Source: Altererythrobacter xiamenensis
GTDB lineage: Bacteria; Pseudomonadota; Alphaproteobacteria; Sphingomonadales; Sphingomonadaceae
Direction of reading: 5' to 3'
DNA length: 64,000 bases
Assembly (NCBI RefSeq): GCF_900177715.1
Contig: NZ_FXWG01000002.1
Coordinates: forward strand, 496,001-560,000
The notes under the pieces are model-generated. The model searched no databases. It had not been told where the DNA came from and worked only from the letters and a program-made list of their open reading frames with translations. Numbering within the stretch: position 1 is the first letter of the stretch; every line of letters begins with the position of its first letter. Positions 32,646 through 41,630 of the stretch are shown here, piece by piece. Position numbers and translations under genes: made by a program.

Positions 32646-33875
32646 ATGAACCTCGACTGGTCCCCGCAAGACACAGCTTTCGCCTCCGAAATCGCAGAAT
32701 TGCTCGAGCGCGAGTTGACCGACGACATCCGCGACGCGGGTCACAATGCGACCAGTGTCTATCCCGACCATGAAGCATCGATGGCCTGGCAGGAAAAACT
32801 GTATGCAGCCGGCCTTGCTGCGCCACACTGGCCGGTCGAACATGGCGGCAAGGACTGGAGCGTCGCGCAGCATTATCTTTATGCGAACGAGAAAGCGAAA
32901 GCCGGCGCGCCCTCGCTTTCGCCGATGGGTATCCACATGGTCGCCCATGTCATCGCGGCGTTCGGCACGCCGGAGCAGAAGGACTATTTTCTCCCCCGCA
33001 TCCTGACCGGCGAGGTGTTCTTCTGCCAGGGCTACTCCGAACCCAACGCGGGATCGGACCTCGCCGCACTCCAGATGAGCGCAGTCCCGGAAGGCGACGA
33101 CTTCATCCTCAATGGCTCGAAAATCTGGACCACGCACGCGCAGGAAGCCAACTGGATCTTCTGCCTCGTGCGTACCAGCAGCGAGGGGCGCAAGCAGCAG
33201 GGCATCACCTTCATCCTCGTCCCGATGGATCAGGACGGCGTCACGGTACGGCCGCTCACCATGCTGTCGGGCGAGACGGTGCAGAACCAGGTATTTTTCG
33301 ATGATGTCCGCGTATCGAAATCAAACGTGATCGGCGAGGTCGACCATGGCTGGAGCGTGGCGAAATATCTGCTCGAGTTCGAACGCGGAGGCTCGGCCTA
33401 TTCGGCTGGGCTCAAGATCAGGGCGAAGGAAATCGAAGCCCATGCAAGGTCGGAGGAGGCAGGCAGACAAAGCCTGCTGGAACGCGGCGACTTCGGCCAG
33501 CGCCTTGCTCGCGCGATGATCCGCATCGACGTTCTCGAAGTGCTGGAATTGAAGCTGCTTTCGTCGGCCGGACGCGGCGAGAGCGTGGGCCCGATGTCGT
33601 CTCTGATGAAGATCATGGGCACCGAACTGGCACAGCATCTGACCGAACTGGCCCTCGAGGCGGCAGGGGCGAGCGGCACCGTGTTCCAGCCCCATCCCAC
33701 GCGGCCGGGTGCGGAGATACCCGGCTACGAGCCTCCCGCCGACGGTTATGTGTCGGGCGGAAGCTGGCAGGCGATCGCGCCGCTGCGCTACCTCAACGAA
33801 AGGGCCGGCTCGATTTACGCCGGCTCCAACGAGGTCCAGCGCAACATCCTCGCCAAGGCGGTACTAGGACTTTAG
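32646..33875 (+). CDS. Acyl-CoA dehydrogenase, first of a pair
   Basis: The 409-residue flavoenzyme shows the ACAD FAD- and substrate-binding motif CQGYSEPNAGSDLAAL, then IWTTHAQEANW. The C-terminal YAGSNEVQRNILAK segment is typical of FAD-contacting subunits. The reaction would be alpha,beta-dehydrogenation of an acyl-CoA. Its stop overlaps by four bases the stop of a second, unlike dehydrogenase on the other strand. Such unlike pairs form heterotetramers in steroid and some branched-chain pathways, so a joint enzyme is possible. Confidence 0.9.
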   Translation: MNLDWSPQDTAFASEIAELLERELTDDIRDAGHNATSVYPDHEASMAWQEKLYAAGLAAPHWPVEHGGKDWSVAQHYLYANEKAKAGAPSLSPMGIHMVAHVIAAFGTPEQKDYFLPRILTGEVFFCQGYSEPNAGSDLAALQMSAVPEGDDFILNGSKIWTTHAQEANWIFCLVRTSSEGRKQQGITFILVPMDQDGVTVRPLTMLSGETVQNQVFFDDVRVSKSNVIGEVDHGWSVAKYLLEFERGGSAYSAGLKIRAKEIEAHARSEEAGRQSLLERGDFGQRLARAMIRIDVLEVLELKLLSSAGRGESVGPMSSLMKIMGTELAQHLTELALEAAGASGTVFQPHPTRPGAEIPGYEPPADGYVSGGSWQAIAPLRYLNERAGSIYAGSNEVQRNILAKAVLGL

Positions 33876-34966
33876 CCGATCTGCCGCAGCGTGCGGTATC
33901 GCTCGACGTGGTCCGCCGCCGTGCCGAGCCGGTTTTCGATCACCGTCGCGCGCTTGAAATAATGGCCCACGCGCAGTTCTTCGGTCAGCCCCATCGCCCC
34001 ATGCAGCTGGACCGCCTCCTGACCGATCAGTCGTAATGCGTCGCCCACAGTCGTCTTGGCAGCCGAAATCGCGGCTGGATCGTCGACCTTGAGCGCGGCC
34101 AGCAGCGACGCCGCCTTGATCTCCTCCGCTTTAGACCACATATCGACCATGCGGTGCTGCAGCGCCTGAAAGGACGAGATCGGCACGCCGAACTGTTCGC
34201 GTTCCTTGGTATACTGCACCGTGTCGCCGACCATTACCGACGCAATGCCCCAGGCTTCGGCACAGATGGCGGCGAGCGCACGGGCCACCGCCGCCTCCAG
34301 CGCCGGCAGGACCGCATCGCCAGTCGCCAGACACGCGTCTTCAGCCAGTTCGAAGCCTTGGCAGACAATGTCTGCAGAGGGCGTGTCGTCGATCAGAGCG
34401 AAGGGCTTGAGCGCATTGCCGAGGGTCGCCGGATCGACCGCGAACAGCGCGAACTCTCCGCCGTCCGCTCTTGCAGGCAGAAGGACAAGGTCAGCCTCCG
34501 CGGTAAAGTCGACGACCAGCTTGGTCCCGGTTAGCCGCCAAGTCGTTCCATCGCGCTCGGCACCCATGCGGATATGTCTCACGTCGCCGCGCGTTTGTGG
34601 TTCCTCAATTGCGGTCGTAACAAGCAGCTCACCAGCGGCGATCCGTAGGGCCAGCTCATGTTCTCCGAGCGAGTCGAGAAGGTTCGCCGACAGGACCTGG
34701 CAGGTGATGTAGGGCGTAACCGCAAGAGCGCGGCCTAGCGCGGCGGAAATTATCATTTCGCTTTCGGCGCCGCCACCGAAGCCTCCTGACCGCTCGGCTA
34801 TTCCGGCCGCTGCGACACCCAGCTCGGCTTCGAGCCGTTTCCAGAAAGCCACGAAGCCCCCCTGCGCCTTCTGTTCGCGGCGCAAATCGAAAGGCAGCGT
34901 CTTTTCGAGGTAGCGGTCGAGCGACTGCTTGAGCAGTTCCTGTTGCTCGTCGAGTTTAAGATCCAT
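33872..34966 (-). CDS. Acyl-CoA dehydrogenase-like protein, second of a pair
   Basis: The 364-residue protein has the ACAD N-terminal helical domain (GVAAAGIAERSGGFGGGAESEMI) and C-terminal QEAVQLHGAMGLTEELRVGHYFKR. The usual central QG(Y/F)SEP..GSD substrate motif is poorly preserved, being replaced by AIEEPQTRGD. The protein is shorter than its partner. It may be the less catalytic half of a heteromeric enzyme with the opposing gene, which is inference. Operator 2 lies 28 bases upstream of its start. Confidence 0.85.
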   Translation of the reverse strand: MDLKLDEQQELLKQSLDRYLEKTLPFDLRREQKAQGGFVAFWKRLEAELGVAAAGIAERSGGFGGGAESEMIISAALGRALAVTPYITCQVLSANLLDSLGEHELALRIAAGELLVTTAIEEPQTRGDVRHIRMGAERDGTTWRLTGTKLVVDFTAEADLVLLPARADGGEFALFAVDPATLGNALKPFALIDDTPSADIVCQGFELAEDACLATGDAVLPALEAAVARALAAICAEAWGIASVMVGDTVQYTKEREQFGVPISSFQALQHRMVDMWSKAEEIKAASLLAALKVDDPAAISAAKTTVGDALRLIGQEAVQLHGAMGLTEELRVGHYFKRATVIENRLGTAADHVERYRTLRQIG

Positions 34967-34992
34967 GCGCGTACCTATGCCGCCCGTCGCGG

Positions 34993-35012
34993 AATTATCA
35001 AGTCTGATAATT
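34993..35012. promoter_or_regulatory. TetR-type operator 2
   Basis: AATTATCA AGTC TGATAATT extends the TTATCA-N4-TGATAA motif to 8-bp arms. It lies upstream of the second acyl-CoA dehydrogenase gene (start 34966) and its last two bases overlap the stop codon of the TetR gene. Confidence 0.8.
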
Positions 35013-35664
35013 AAATGAGAAGCCCTGCCATCAGCGTCTCCACGGTCTGCCGCTTGTAGCGCTCGTGCAGCGCATCATCTGCCGCGGCGATCCCGCCGAA
35101 CACGGCCGAGAGCGTGAAGCGATTGGCGTAGAGGCCGTCCGCCGAACCGATCGTGTTGAAATAGAACAGCTTGGGATCGACGTTGCGGAATTCGTCGGCA
35201 GCGATCCCTTCCGTGATGATGCGCTGCTGCGCGTTCGCAATGGGTTTGAGCAGCTCTTCGGCAATATGATGGACACGTTCGGGCGTGGCATCGCGCACCA
35301 TCAGCTGGATCAGGCGATTGAGGTACGGGATCTGGTAATAGGTATCGAGTATCCCCTCGAGGTGGATGCGCATGCGCTCGGTCGGCGTGACATTCAGCCG
35401 GAACAAAGCCGCCAGCTGCCTGATCCGCACCCCGACGTCGCGATCCAGCAGGGCGAGCAGCATGCCTTCCTTGCTGCCGAAATAATAGCGGATCATCCCG
35501 TGATTGACCTGCGCGCGCGCCGCGATGTCGAGGATGCCGATATCCACCGTGTCCTGCTCTCGCATCAGCGAACTCGCCGCTTCGAGCAACGTATCGCGAA
35601 TGGCGCCCTTCGGCATCTGCTTTGCCGCAGTGTTCGATCCCGATCGGTTCATCACCGCGTTCAT
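35011..35664 (-). CDS. TetR family transcriptional regulator
   Basis: The 217-residue protein has an N-terminal TetR helix-turn-helix (VDIGILDIAARAQVNHGMIRYYFGSKEGMLLAL) and a helical ligand-binding domain. GGGGAAAGTCCC precedes the ATG at 35664; a later ATG at 35652 is also possible. It sits inside the catabolic cluster with copies of a shared palindrome in the gaps on both sides, so it probably represses these genes until a pathway acyl-CoA or substrate binds. Confidence 0.9.
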   Translation of the reverse strand: MNAVMNRSGSNTAAKQMPKGAIRDTLLEAASSLMREQDTVDIGILDIAARAQVNHGMIRYYFGSKEGMLLALLDRDVGVRIRQLAALFRLNVTPTERMRIHLEGILDTYYQIPYLNRLIQLMVRDATPERVHHIAEELLKPIANAQQRIITEGIAADEFRNVDPKLFYFNTIGSADGLYANRFTLSAVFGGIAAADDALHERYKRQTVETLMAGLLI

Positions 35665-35703
35665 GGGACTTTCCCCGGCGCAAGGCAATTGCGCTTGCCA
35701 ATA

Positions 35704-35719
35704 TTATCAGCAATGATAA
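35704..35719. promoter_or_regulatory. TetR-type operator 3
   Basis: TTATCA GCAA TGATAA is a third copy of the cluster palindrome. It lies between the TetR gene (start 35664) and the TonB receptor gene (start 35752), so it could control both, including autoregulation. Confidence 0.8.
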
Positions 35720-35751
35720 AGACCCGGACGAGGTCATAGTGGAGAGGATCG

Positions 35752-38256
35752 ATGAAGAGGATGACGAAGGGCTTTCTGGCCTGTGGCGTGGCGGGATTCG
35801 CGGTCGGGATGCCGAACCTTGCATGGGCGCAGTCCGCCGGTGACGAAGCCGCCGCAGCGGAAACAAGTGCCGATCGCAATGTGATCATCGTCACGGCCAA
35901 TCGCCGCGAAGAGGCGATCACCGACGTCGGCGTATCGATCCAGGCGTTCTCGGGCGAACAGCTCGACAACCTCCAGGTCAACTCTACCGAAGACCTTCAG
36001 GTCGTCGTCCCCAGTCTCAACGTGTCGCGCGGCTATCAGGGCATTCCGATCTACACGCTACGCGGAATCGGCTTCAACACGATCAACCTTTCGGCGACGT
36101 CGACCGTCGGCACCTATCAGGACGAGGTCGCACTCGCCTATCCCTTCATGAACAGTGGGCCGGTTTTCGACCTCAACCGCGTCGAGGTTCTGAAGGGTCC
36201 GCAGGGTACCCTCTACGGGCGCAACACCACCGGCGGCCTCGTGAACTTCATCTCCGCCAAGCCCGAATTCGGCGATTTGAACGGTAGCGTCGCCGTGGAA
36301 CTGGGCACCGAAGAAACGCTCAACACCGAAGGCCATTTGAACATCCCGGTGGGCGATGCAGTCGCGGTTCGCGCCGCATGGCGCACCGAACGCAGCTGGG
36401 ACGGCTGGCAGAAAAGCATCAGTCGCGACGAGACGCAAGGTGAGGTCGAACGCTATGGCGGACGCTTGACCATCGCCGCCGAACCGGTGCCGGACATGCG
36501 GATCGAGCTGGCCGGCAATTTCTGGGTCAACAAATCCGATACGCTGGCGGCGCAAGCGGTTGGTTTCACCCCGAACACCGACCCGGCCAACGGCACGCTT
36601 TTCAGCCTGTTCAATGCGCCAGGCCTTGCGGACTACGTCGCCGCGAATGCCGACAACTGGACCAGCGATACGGCCGACTGGCAGCCGCTCGATGCGCGGG
36701 CGCAGGACATCGGGCGGGGGGCCGGGATCGACCGGCCCAATGCCGAAGACAGCAATTTCGTCGGGCTACGCGGGATGCTGCAGTTCGATTTCGCGCCCGA
36801 TATCAGCTTCATCTCGCTGACCGGCTACAACCGGGTCAAACGCGACGCCGCCTATGACTGGAGCGGTGCGCCATATGAAATCCTCAGCCAGCATGCAGAG
36901 GGCGAAGTCGAGTCGCTATCGCAGGAAATCCGGTTCCAGGGCACGACTGGTCCCGCCGAATGGGTGGTCGGCGGCTACTACGCCAACGACAAGGTGATCG
37001 ATACCAACCAGACATTGCTCGGCCAGAACGCTAATGTCGGCGCAATCCGGGCTCTGATCCTCGCGCCGCAGGACGCCCTCGGCGGTGCCAGCATCTACCA
37101 TTTCTTCGCCGCGCAAGGGTATGCGCCTTACTCGATAAACGATGTTCTCACCTCCTTCCGCACCTATCGGGACGAAGCGGAATTCGATGTTGAGACCATG
37201 AGTGTCTTTGCCAGCGCCGATTGGGAGTTGTCGCCCGCGCTCACGCTGACAACCGGCGTTCGCTACACCAAGGACACGCAGGATTACGAGGGCTGCTCGC
37301 GCGATCTCAATGGTTCGATGCTGCCCAACGTGAACCTGTTCAACCGCTTCTTTTTCTTCGTGAACTATGGCGCAATCGTTCCACCTATCTCGGAGAACGA
37401 GTGCAATACCTTTGATGTCGACACGCTTTCGTTCGGACCCGTTACGTCGAAGCTCGATGAAGACAATGTTGCCTGGCGCGGCGCCCTGACATGGGAGCCG
37501 AATGACGACACGCTGCTTTATGCGTCGGTCTCACGCGGTTTCAAATCGGGGTCGACACCGGTCAATGCGGCAAATATCGCGACGCAGAACCGTCCTGCGC
37601 GGCAGGAGCAGTTGACCGCCTACGAAGTCGGGACGAAGCTGGCGCTGGCCAACAACTCATTCAACCTGAATCTAGCCGGCTTCTATTATGATTATGTCGA
37701 CAAGCAGCTCGCGGTCTACTTCGCCGACCCGATCTACACGACGCTCTTGCGTCTCGACAACATCCCGGAATCGCGCGCCTACGGGATCGATGGCGATCTG
37801 ACCTGGTTCGCAACCGACGAACTGACTTTCGCATTGGCTGGCACTTGGCTGCAGACGGAAATCGTTGGCTACCAGGGTATCAACGCCGCGGGCCAGCCGC
37901 TCGATTACGATGGCTTCGAATTCCCCTACAGTCCGGAATTCTCGGGCGCGGCGACGATCACCTATGATACGCCGATCACGGCAGGGCTTGGCCTGAGGGC
38001 AATCGCCAACGGGCGCTATCAGTCATCGACATCCAGCTCGATCGAGGATTTCGCTCCGCTCGCCATCGACAGCTACGGTATCCTGAATGCAAGTCTGGCG
38101 GTCTATGACCTGGACGGTGCGTGGGAAGCTTCGCTGTGGGGGCGCAATGTCACCGACACCTACTACTGGGCTTCGGCCGCCACCAACTCGAACACCGCGG
38201 TCCGTTTCCCGGGCCGCAGCGCGAGTTACGGCGCGACAGTTCGCTTCCGCTTCTGA
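35752..38256 (+). CDS. TonB-dependent outer-membrane receptor
   Basis: The 834-residue protein has a signal peptide ending near AWAQ and a TonB box-like VIIVTANRREE. It continues with a plug domain (VPSLNVSRGYQGIPIYTLRGIG, VEVLKGPQGTLYGRNTTGGLVN) and a beta-barrel ending in RFRF with the terminal phenylalanine. It would import a substrate too large or scarce for porins, using TonB energy. Its place beside a CoA ligase and dehydrogenases suggests an aromatic or terpenoid-like nutrient rather than iron, which is inference. GTGGAGAGG precedes the ATG. Confidence 0.93.
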   Translation: MKRMTKGFLACGVAGFAVGMPNLAWAQSAGDEAAAAETSADRNVIIVTANRREEAITDVGVSIQAFSGEQLDNLQVNSTEDLQVVVPSLNVSRGYQGIPIYTLRGIGFNTINLSATSTVGTYQDEVALAYPFMNSGPVFDLNRVEVLKGPQGTLYGRNTTGGLVNFISAKPEFGDLNGSVAVELGTEETLNTEGHLNIPVGDAVAVRAAWRTERSWDGWQKSISRDETQGEVERYGGRLTIAAEPVPDMRIELAGNFWVNKSDTLAAQAVGFTPNTDPANGTLFSLFNAPGLADYVAANADNWTSDTADWQPLDARAQDIGRGAGIDRPNAEDSNFVGLRGMLQFDFAPDISFISLTGYNRVKRDAAYDWSGAPYEILSQHAEGEVESLSQEIRFQGTTGPAEWVVGGYYANDKVIDTNQTLLGQNANVGAIRALILAPQDALGGASIYHFFAAQGYAPYSINDVLTSFRTYRDEAEFDVETMSVFASADWELSPALTLTTGVRYTKDTQDYEGCSRDLNGSMLPNVNLFNRFFFFVNYGAIVPPISENECNTFDVDTLSFGPVTSKLDEDNVAWRGALTWEPNDDTLLYASVSRGFKSGSTPVNAANIATQNRPARQEQLTAYEVGTKLALANNSFNLNLAGFYYDYVDKQLAVYFADPIYTTLLRLDNIPESRAYGIDGDLTWFATDELTFALAGTWLQTEIVGYQGINAAGQPLDYDGFEFPYSPEFSGAATITYDTPITAGLGLRAIANGRYQSSTSSSIEDFAPLAIDSYGILNASLAVYDLDGAWEASLWGRNVTDTYYWASAATNSNTAVRFPGRSASYGATVRFRF

Positions 38257-38311
38257 AAAGGAATGGTTTCCGGCACCGTATTTGCTCATCCGCGGTGCCG
38301 GGAGCGACTTT

Positions 38312-40150
38312 ATGACTGAGACCAAGCCGCCCTTCAGCCCGCTTCCTCAGAAGCCACCTGCAACCGATGTGGAGCGCCGCGATGACGGATCGATTCTGAT
38401 CTGGTCCCGCCACAATCCAGCGGACGTTCCTGACAACCTCGCAGCGATCTTCCGCGAACGGAGCGAGGCGCATCCCGACCGATCGTTCCTCCTTCAACGC
38501 CAGCCGGGTCATGGACCATGGACCGGTGTCACTTGGGCAGAAGCGAGAACCTCCGCGGACTCTATTGCGCAGTGGCTGATCGATCACGGTTTCGGGGCCG
38601 ATGATCCGGTCATGGTTATTTCGGGCAATTCGCTCGAACACGGACTGCTGATGCTCGGTTGTTATACCGCAGGCGTCCCCATCGCTCCTGTCAGCGCGGC
38701 TTATTCGCTGATGTCGCAGGACCACGAAAAGCTTCTGCATTGCTTTCGCAAAATCGGCGCGAAGGCAGTGTTCGCCAAGGAGGGTGAATTGCACTCCGCT
38801 GCTCTGGCTCGGCTTCGGGAAGCAGCGCCCGATCTTGTGGTGGTGACCTGCGACGGCAGACCTGAAGGGACAGTCGATTTCACCGAACTTTGCCGGCTCG
38901 AGCCAACCTCGCAAGTCGATCGACGTGTCACGGCGATCGGCGCCGATACAGTTGGCAAATATCTGTTCACCTCGGGCTCTACCGGAATGCCGAAGTGCGT
39001 GCCGCAAACGCACGGCATGATGACGACGGTGATCGCAGGGCAGGAAGGTCTCGCGGAAGAGAGCCGCGACGAGCGCGATCCCCCCGTCACGCTGGAATGG
39101 ATGCCATGGAGCCACATCAGCGGCGGCAACATCTTCTTCAACGGCTGCATGTGGTCGGGGGGAACCATGTATCTCGACGAGGGTAAGCCGGTTCCGGGCA
39201 TGTTCGAGACGACGATCAAGAACCTTTACGAGATCTCGCCAACCGTCTTTGGCTCTGCGCCTGTGGCTTTCGCCATGCTCGCCGATGCCATGGAACAGGA
39301 CGAAAAATTGCGGGGCGCCTTCTTCGAGGATGTCATATCGCTCGGTTACGGCGGGGCTACACTGTCGGACGACCTCTATGACCGGCTGCAGGCACTCGCC
39401 ATTGCAGAAACCGGCAAGCGGATCCCGATCACGACGATGTACGGCGCGACGGAAACGCAAGGCATCACCATGGTGCATTGGGAAGTAGATCGCGTGGGCC
39501 TGATCGGCCTACCGATGCCCGGTATCACGCTGAAGCTCGTTCCGAATGGCGAAAAGATGGAGGTGCGAGTGAAGGGCGCCTCGGTCACGCCGGGCTACAA
39601 GGACGACGCAGAGAAGAATGCGCAAGCGTTCGACGAGGAAGGTTTCTACAAACTGGGAGATGCGGCCGACTTCCTCGACGAGGGTGATCCCGATCGCGGG
39701 CTGGTTTTCGACGGCCGTGTGACCGAAGATTTCAAGCTTTCGACCGGGACATGGGTTTCGGTCGGCACGCTCAGGCCGGAACTGGTGACTGCATGCAGTC
39801 CGCTCATGCATGATTGCGTAATTGCCGGTCAGGACCGGGAGCATATCGGCTTGTTAGTCTGGCCCAACCCTGCAGCTGCCCAGAAATACGTGACCGAAAG
39901 CGGCCCTGCCGGCCTCTCAATTCTCGCAAACGCCATCGCTGCGAGACTTGCGGCCTTCAACGCACAGTCCGGCGGCCATTCGCGGACAGTCAAAAGCATG
40001 GTGCTCTTGACGGAGCCGCCCTCGCTCGATGCCGGTGAGATCACCGACAAAGGCTACATCAACCAAGGCGCGGTTCTCTCCCAACGTGCAGAGGCGGTCG
40101 ATGCGCTGTACTCGGATGAAGGTTCGCCTCTTGTCCTGAAAATATCCTGA
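38312..40150 (+). CDS. Feruloyl-CoA synthase-like AMP-forming acyl-CoA ligase
   Basis: The 612-residue ANL-family enzyme adenylates a carboxylic acid and couples it to CoA. The P-loop YLFTSGSTGMPKCVPQTH, the YGATETQG motif, and a late TDKGYINQGAVL with the catalytic lysine are present. The overall resemblance, including VTPGYKDDAEKNAQAFDEEGFYKLGDAA, is to sphingomonad feruloyl-CoA synthases, which activate ferulate and other hydroxycinnamates. The ATG at 38312 follows GGGAGCG. It is 55 bases after the TonB receptor gene, probably in one operon. The substrate is inferred. Confidence 0.87.
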   Translation: MTETKPPFSPLPQKPPATDVERRDDGSILIWSRHNPADVPDNLAAIFRERSEAHPDRSFLLQRQPGHGPWTGVTWAEARTSADSIAQWLIDHGFGADDPVMVISGNSLEHGLLMLGCYTAGVPIAPVSAAYSLMSQDHEKLLHCFRKIGAKAVFAKEGELHSAALARLREAAPDLVVVTCDGRPEGTVDFTELCRLEPTSQVDRRVTAIGADTVGKYLFTSGSTGMPKCVPQTHGMMTTVIAGQEGLAEESRDERDPPVTLEWMPWSHISGGNIFFNGCMWSGGTMYLDEGKPVPGMFETTIKNLYEISPTVFGSAPVAFAMLADAMEQDEKLRGAFFEDVISLGYGGATLSDDLYDRLQALAIAETGKRIPITTMYGATETQGITMVHWEVDRVGLIGLPMPGITLKLVPNGEKMEVRVKGASVTPGYKDDAEKNAQAFDEEGFYKLGDAADFLDEGDPDRGLVFDGRVTEDFKLSTGTWVSVGTLRPELVTACSPLMHDCVIAGQDREHIGLLVWPNPAAAQKYVTESGPAGLSILANAIAARLAAFNAQSGGHSRTVKSMVLLTEPPSLDAGEITDKGYINQGAVLSQRAEAVDALYSDEGSPLVLKIS

Positions 40151-40313
40151 TCTTCGGCCGCAAGACTCAAGCTCGCGAACGAAATGGTTTGCATTTGTCG
40201 ATTTCCAGAAATGATCCAGAACGCGGTCGCTAATCGTTCGACAGCTTTCTGTATTTTAAGACCAATTGCAGACTGTCTGCTAACGGCCCAGTTCCTGTCG
40301 CTCCGCCCGAAGG

Positions 40314-40341
40314 CCGGGCGCTAGGCGCCCGGTTCCTTTTT
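40314..40341 (+). terminator. Hairpin terminator after the ligase gene
   Basis: CCGGGCGC and GCGCCCGG pair around TAG, and TTCCTTTTTC follows on the plus strand. It lies 164 bases after the ligase stop and overlaps the last codons of the convergent 74-residue gene. The 160 bases between show no gene. Confidence 0.65.
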
Positions 40342-40545
40342 CTCGTCGTCCAGCGGCGTGCGCAGGACGATCCGGCCATTGATCGGCACAACTTCAAGTT
40401 GAAGCGAGATTCCCTTGCGGTCGCGATGGAACCACGCGGCTCCGATCCGAGTCCAGAACCCTTTCTCGCCCTTGTTGGCGACATGCCAGGCGAGGAAGTC
40501 CGGTGGATTGGTCTCCTGCGCGGGTGCGGTGTTGCTGCGTGCCAT
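40321..40545 (-). CDS. Small conserved hypothetical protein
   Basis: The 74-residue product starts MARSNTAPAQ... and contains FLAWHVANKGEKGFWTRIGAAWFHRDRKG, then a strand-rich end ending in EKKEPGA. Proteins of this type are often found near mobilisation genes in sphingomonads, but no function is known to me. AAGGAAATCATC precedes the ATG at 40545. It marks the start of the mobile backbone after the catabolic cargo. Confidence 0.7.
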   Translation of the reverse strand: MARSNTAPAQETNPPDFLAWHVANKGEKGFWTRIGAAWFHRDRKGISLQLEVVPINGRIVLRTPLDDEKKEPGA

Positions 40546-40784
40546 GATGATTTCCTTTCGTGTCTGGTGGCTCGTTGCACCAACAGGAAGGCCGCACGGC
40601 CAAGGGCAGGATTCATGTCCAACACGGGTGAGCGGAGCGAACCGGCGCGGGCCGGACATTGAAGGCTGACCGAGTGCGGCCAATTGGGGTGCTCACAAAC
40701 GAAACCGCCTGATCGAAAAGGCATCCAAACAGATGGCAAACAGTCACACTTGCGCGCTGGATCTCTCTCGCCCAAACCTTCGCC

Positions 40785-41600
40785 ATGGCAAACGAGGGCA
40801 GTTCACGGAAACGCTGGAGCGAGGAGGAGACGGTGCTCGCGCTGTATCTCTACTTCCAGCTGCCGTTCGGAAAGCTGCACTCGGGCAATCCGGAAATCCA
40901 GGAGCTTGCCGCCGCGCTGGGGCGCACGAACAGCTCGGTCGCGATGAAGCTGTGCAATTTCGCCAGCCTCGATCCCAAGATTACCGACAGCGGGCGCAAG
41001 GGCCTGGACGGCGCCTCCAAGCTGGATCGCGCGACCTATTCCGAGTTCGGGCAGGATTGGACCGGTCTCGTATCGCGGGCGGAAGACTTGTGGACTGCCC
41101 AGGTCGGCCATTTTGAGCCAACACCCATTCCGTCACGCCTCAATGAGAAGCGCAGTGAATTCCGGTTCGAACCCTATCAAGGCGAGTCCACTACACAGGC
41201 ACTCGTGACCCAGCGCGTCGGCCAGGACTTCTTCCGCCGGGCAGTGCTCGCCAATTACGAAGAGACTTGCTGCATCACCGGTATCGCCGATCCGCGCCTG
41301 CTCACGGCGAGCCATATCAAGCCATGGGGGAAGGACAGCGACAACCGGCACAACCCCGCAAATGGTCTGCTGCTTTCAGCGACACTCGACCGCGCCTTCG
41401 ATCGCGGGCTCATTACGGTAGATCGCCAACGGCGCATCCGCGTCTCAAGGCAATTGCGCGAAAGCCAGAGCCGCGAGACGCGCGACTATTTCCGGCAATT
41501 CGAGAACGCAACGTTGCGGTCGGCAATCCGGTTCGATCCTGAACCCGCCTTTCTCGATTGGCACAACGAACACTGCTTCGTCGATCAACGCGCCGCCTGA
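40785..41600 (+). CDS. HNH endonuclease domain protein
   Basis: The 271-residue protein has an N-terminal region of about 130 residues with an R/K-rich helix start, and a C-terminal HNH nuclease. The nuclease part includes CCITGIADPRLLTASHIKPW and NRHNPANGLLLSATLDRAFDRGLI, with the His-Asn-His type residues. The fold resembles restriction-associated HNH enzymes. It lies alone at the left of the defence region and could be a restriction-like nuclease without a partner methylase. No strong ribosome site is seen at the ATG. Confidence 0.85.
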   Translation: MANEGSSRKRWSEEETVLALYLYFQLPFGKLHSGNPEIQELAAALGRTNSSVAMKLCNFASLDPKITDSGRKGLDGASKLDRATYSEFGQDWTGLVSRAEDLWTAQVGHFEPTPIPSRLNEKRSEFRFEPYQGESTTQALVTQRVGQDFFRRAVLANYEETCCITGIADPRLLTASHIKPWGKDSDNRHNPANGLLLSATLDRAFDRGLITVDRQRRIRVSRQLRESQSRETRDYFRQFENATLRSAIRFDPEPAFLDWHNEHCFVDQRAA

Positions 41601-41616
41601 CGTGTCAGGCGGCGCG
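41589..41616. terminator. Perfect hairpin at the convergent HNH/DUF3768 junction
   Basis: Two 13-bp arms (CGCGCCGCCTGAC and its exact complement) flank GT. The left arm covers the HNH stop codon. There is no T-tract, so it is either a Rho-assisted terminator or a structural element; it could stop both convergent genes. Confidence 0.5.
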
Positions 41617-41630
41617 CGGACTGCCTCCCC

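Noticed and set aside
40733-41116. Frame starting before the HNH gene
   Set aside because: It is in another frame over the HNH coding region. The HNH frame has motif support.
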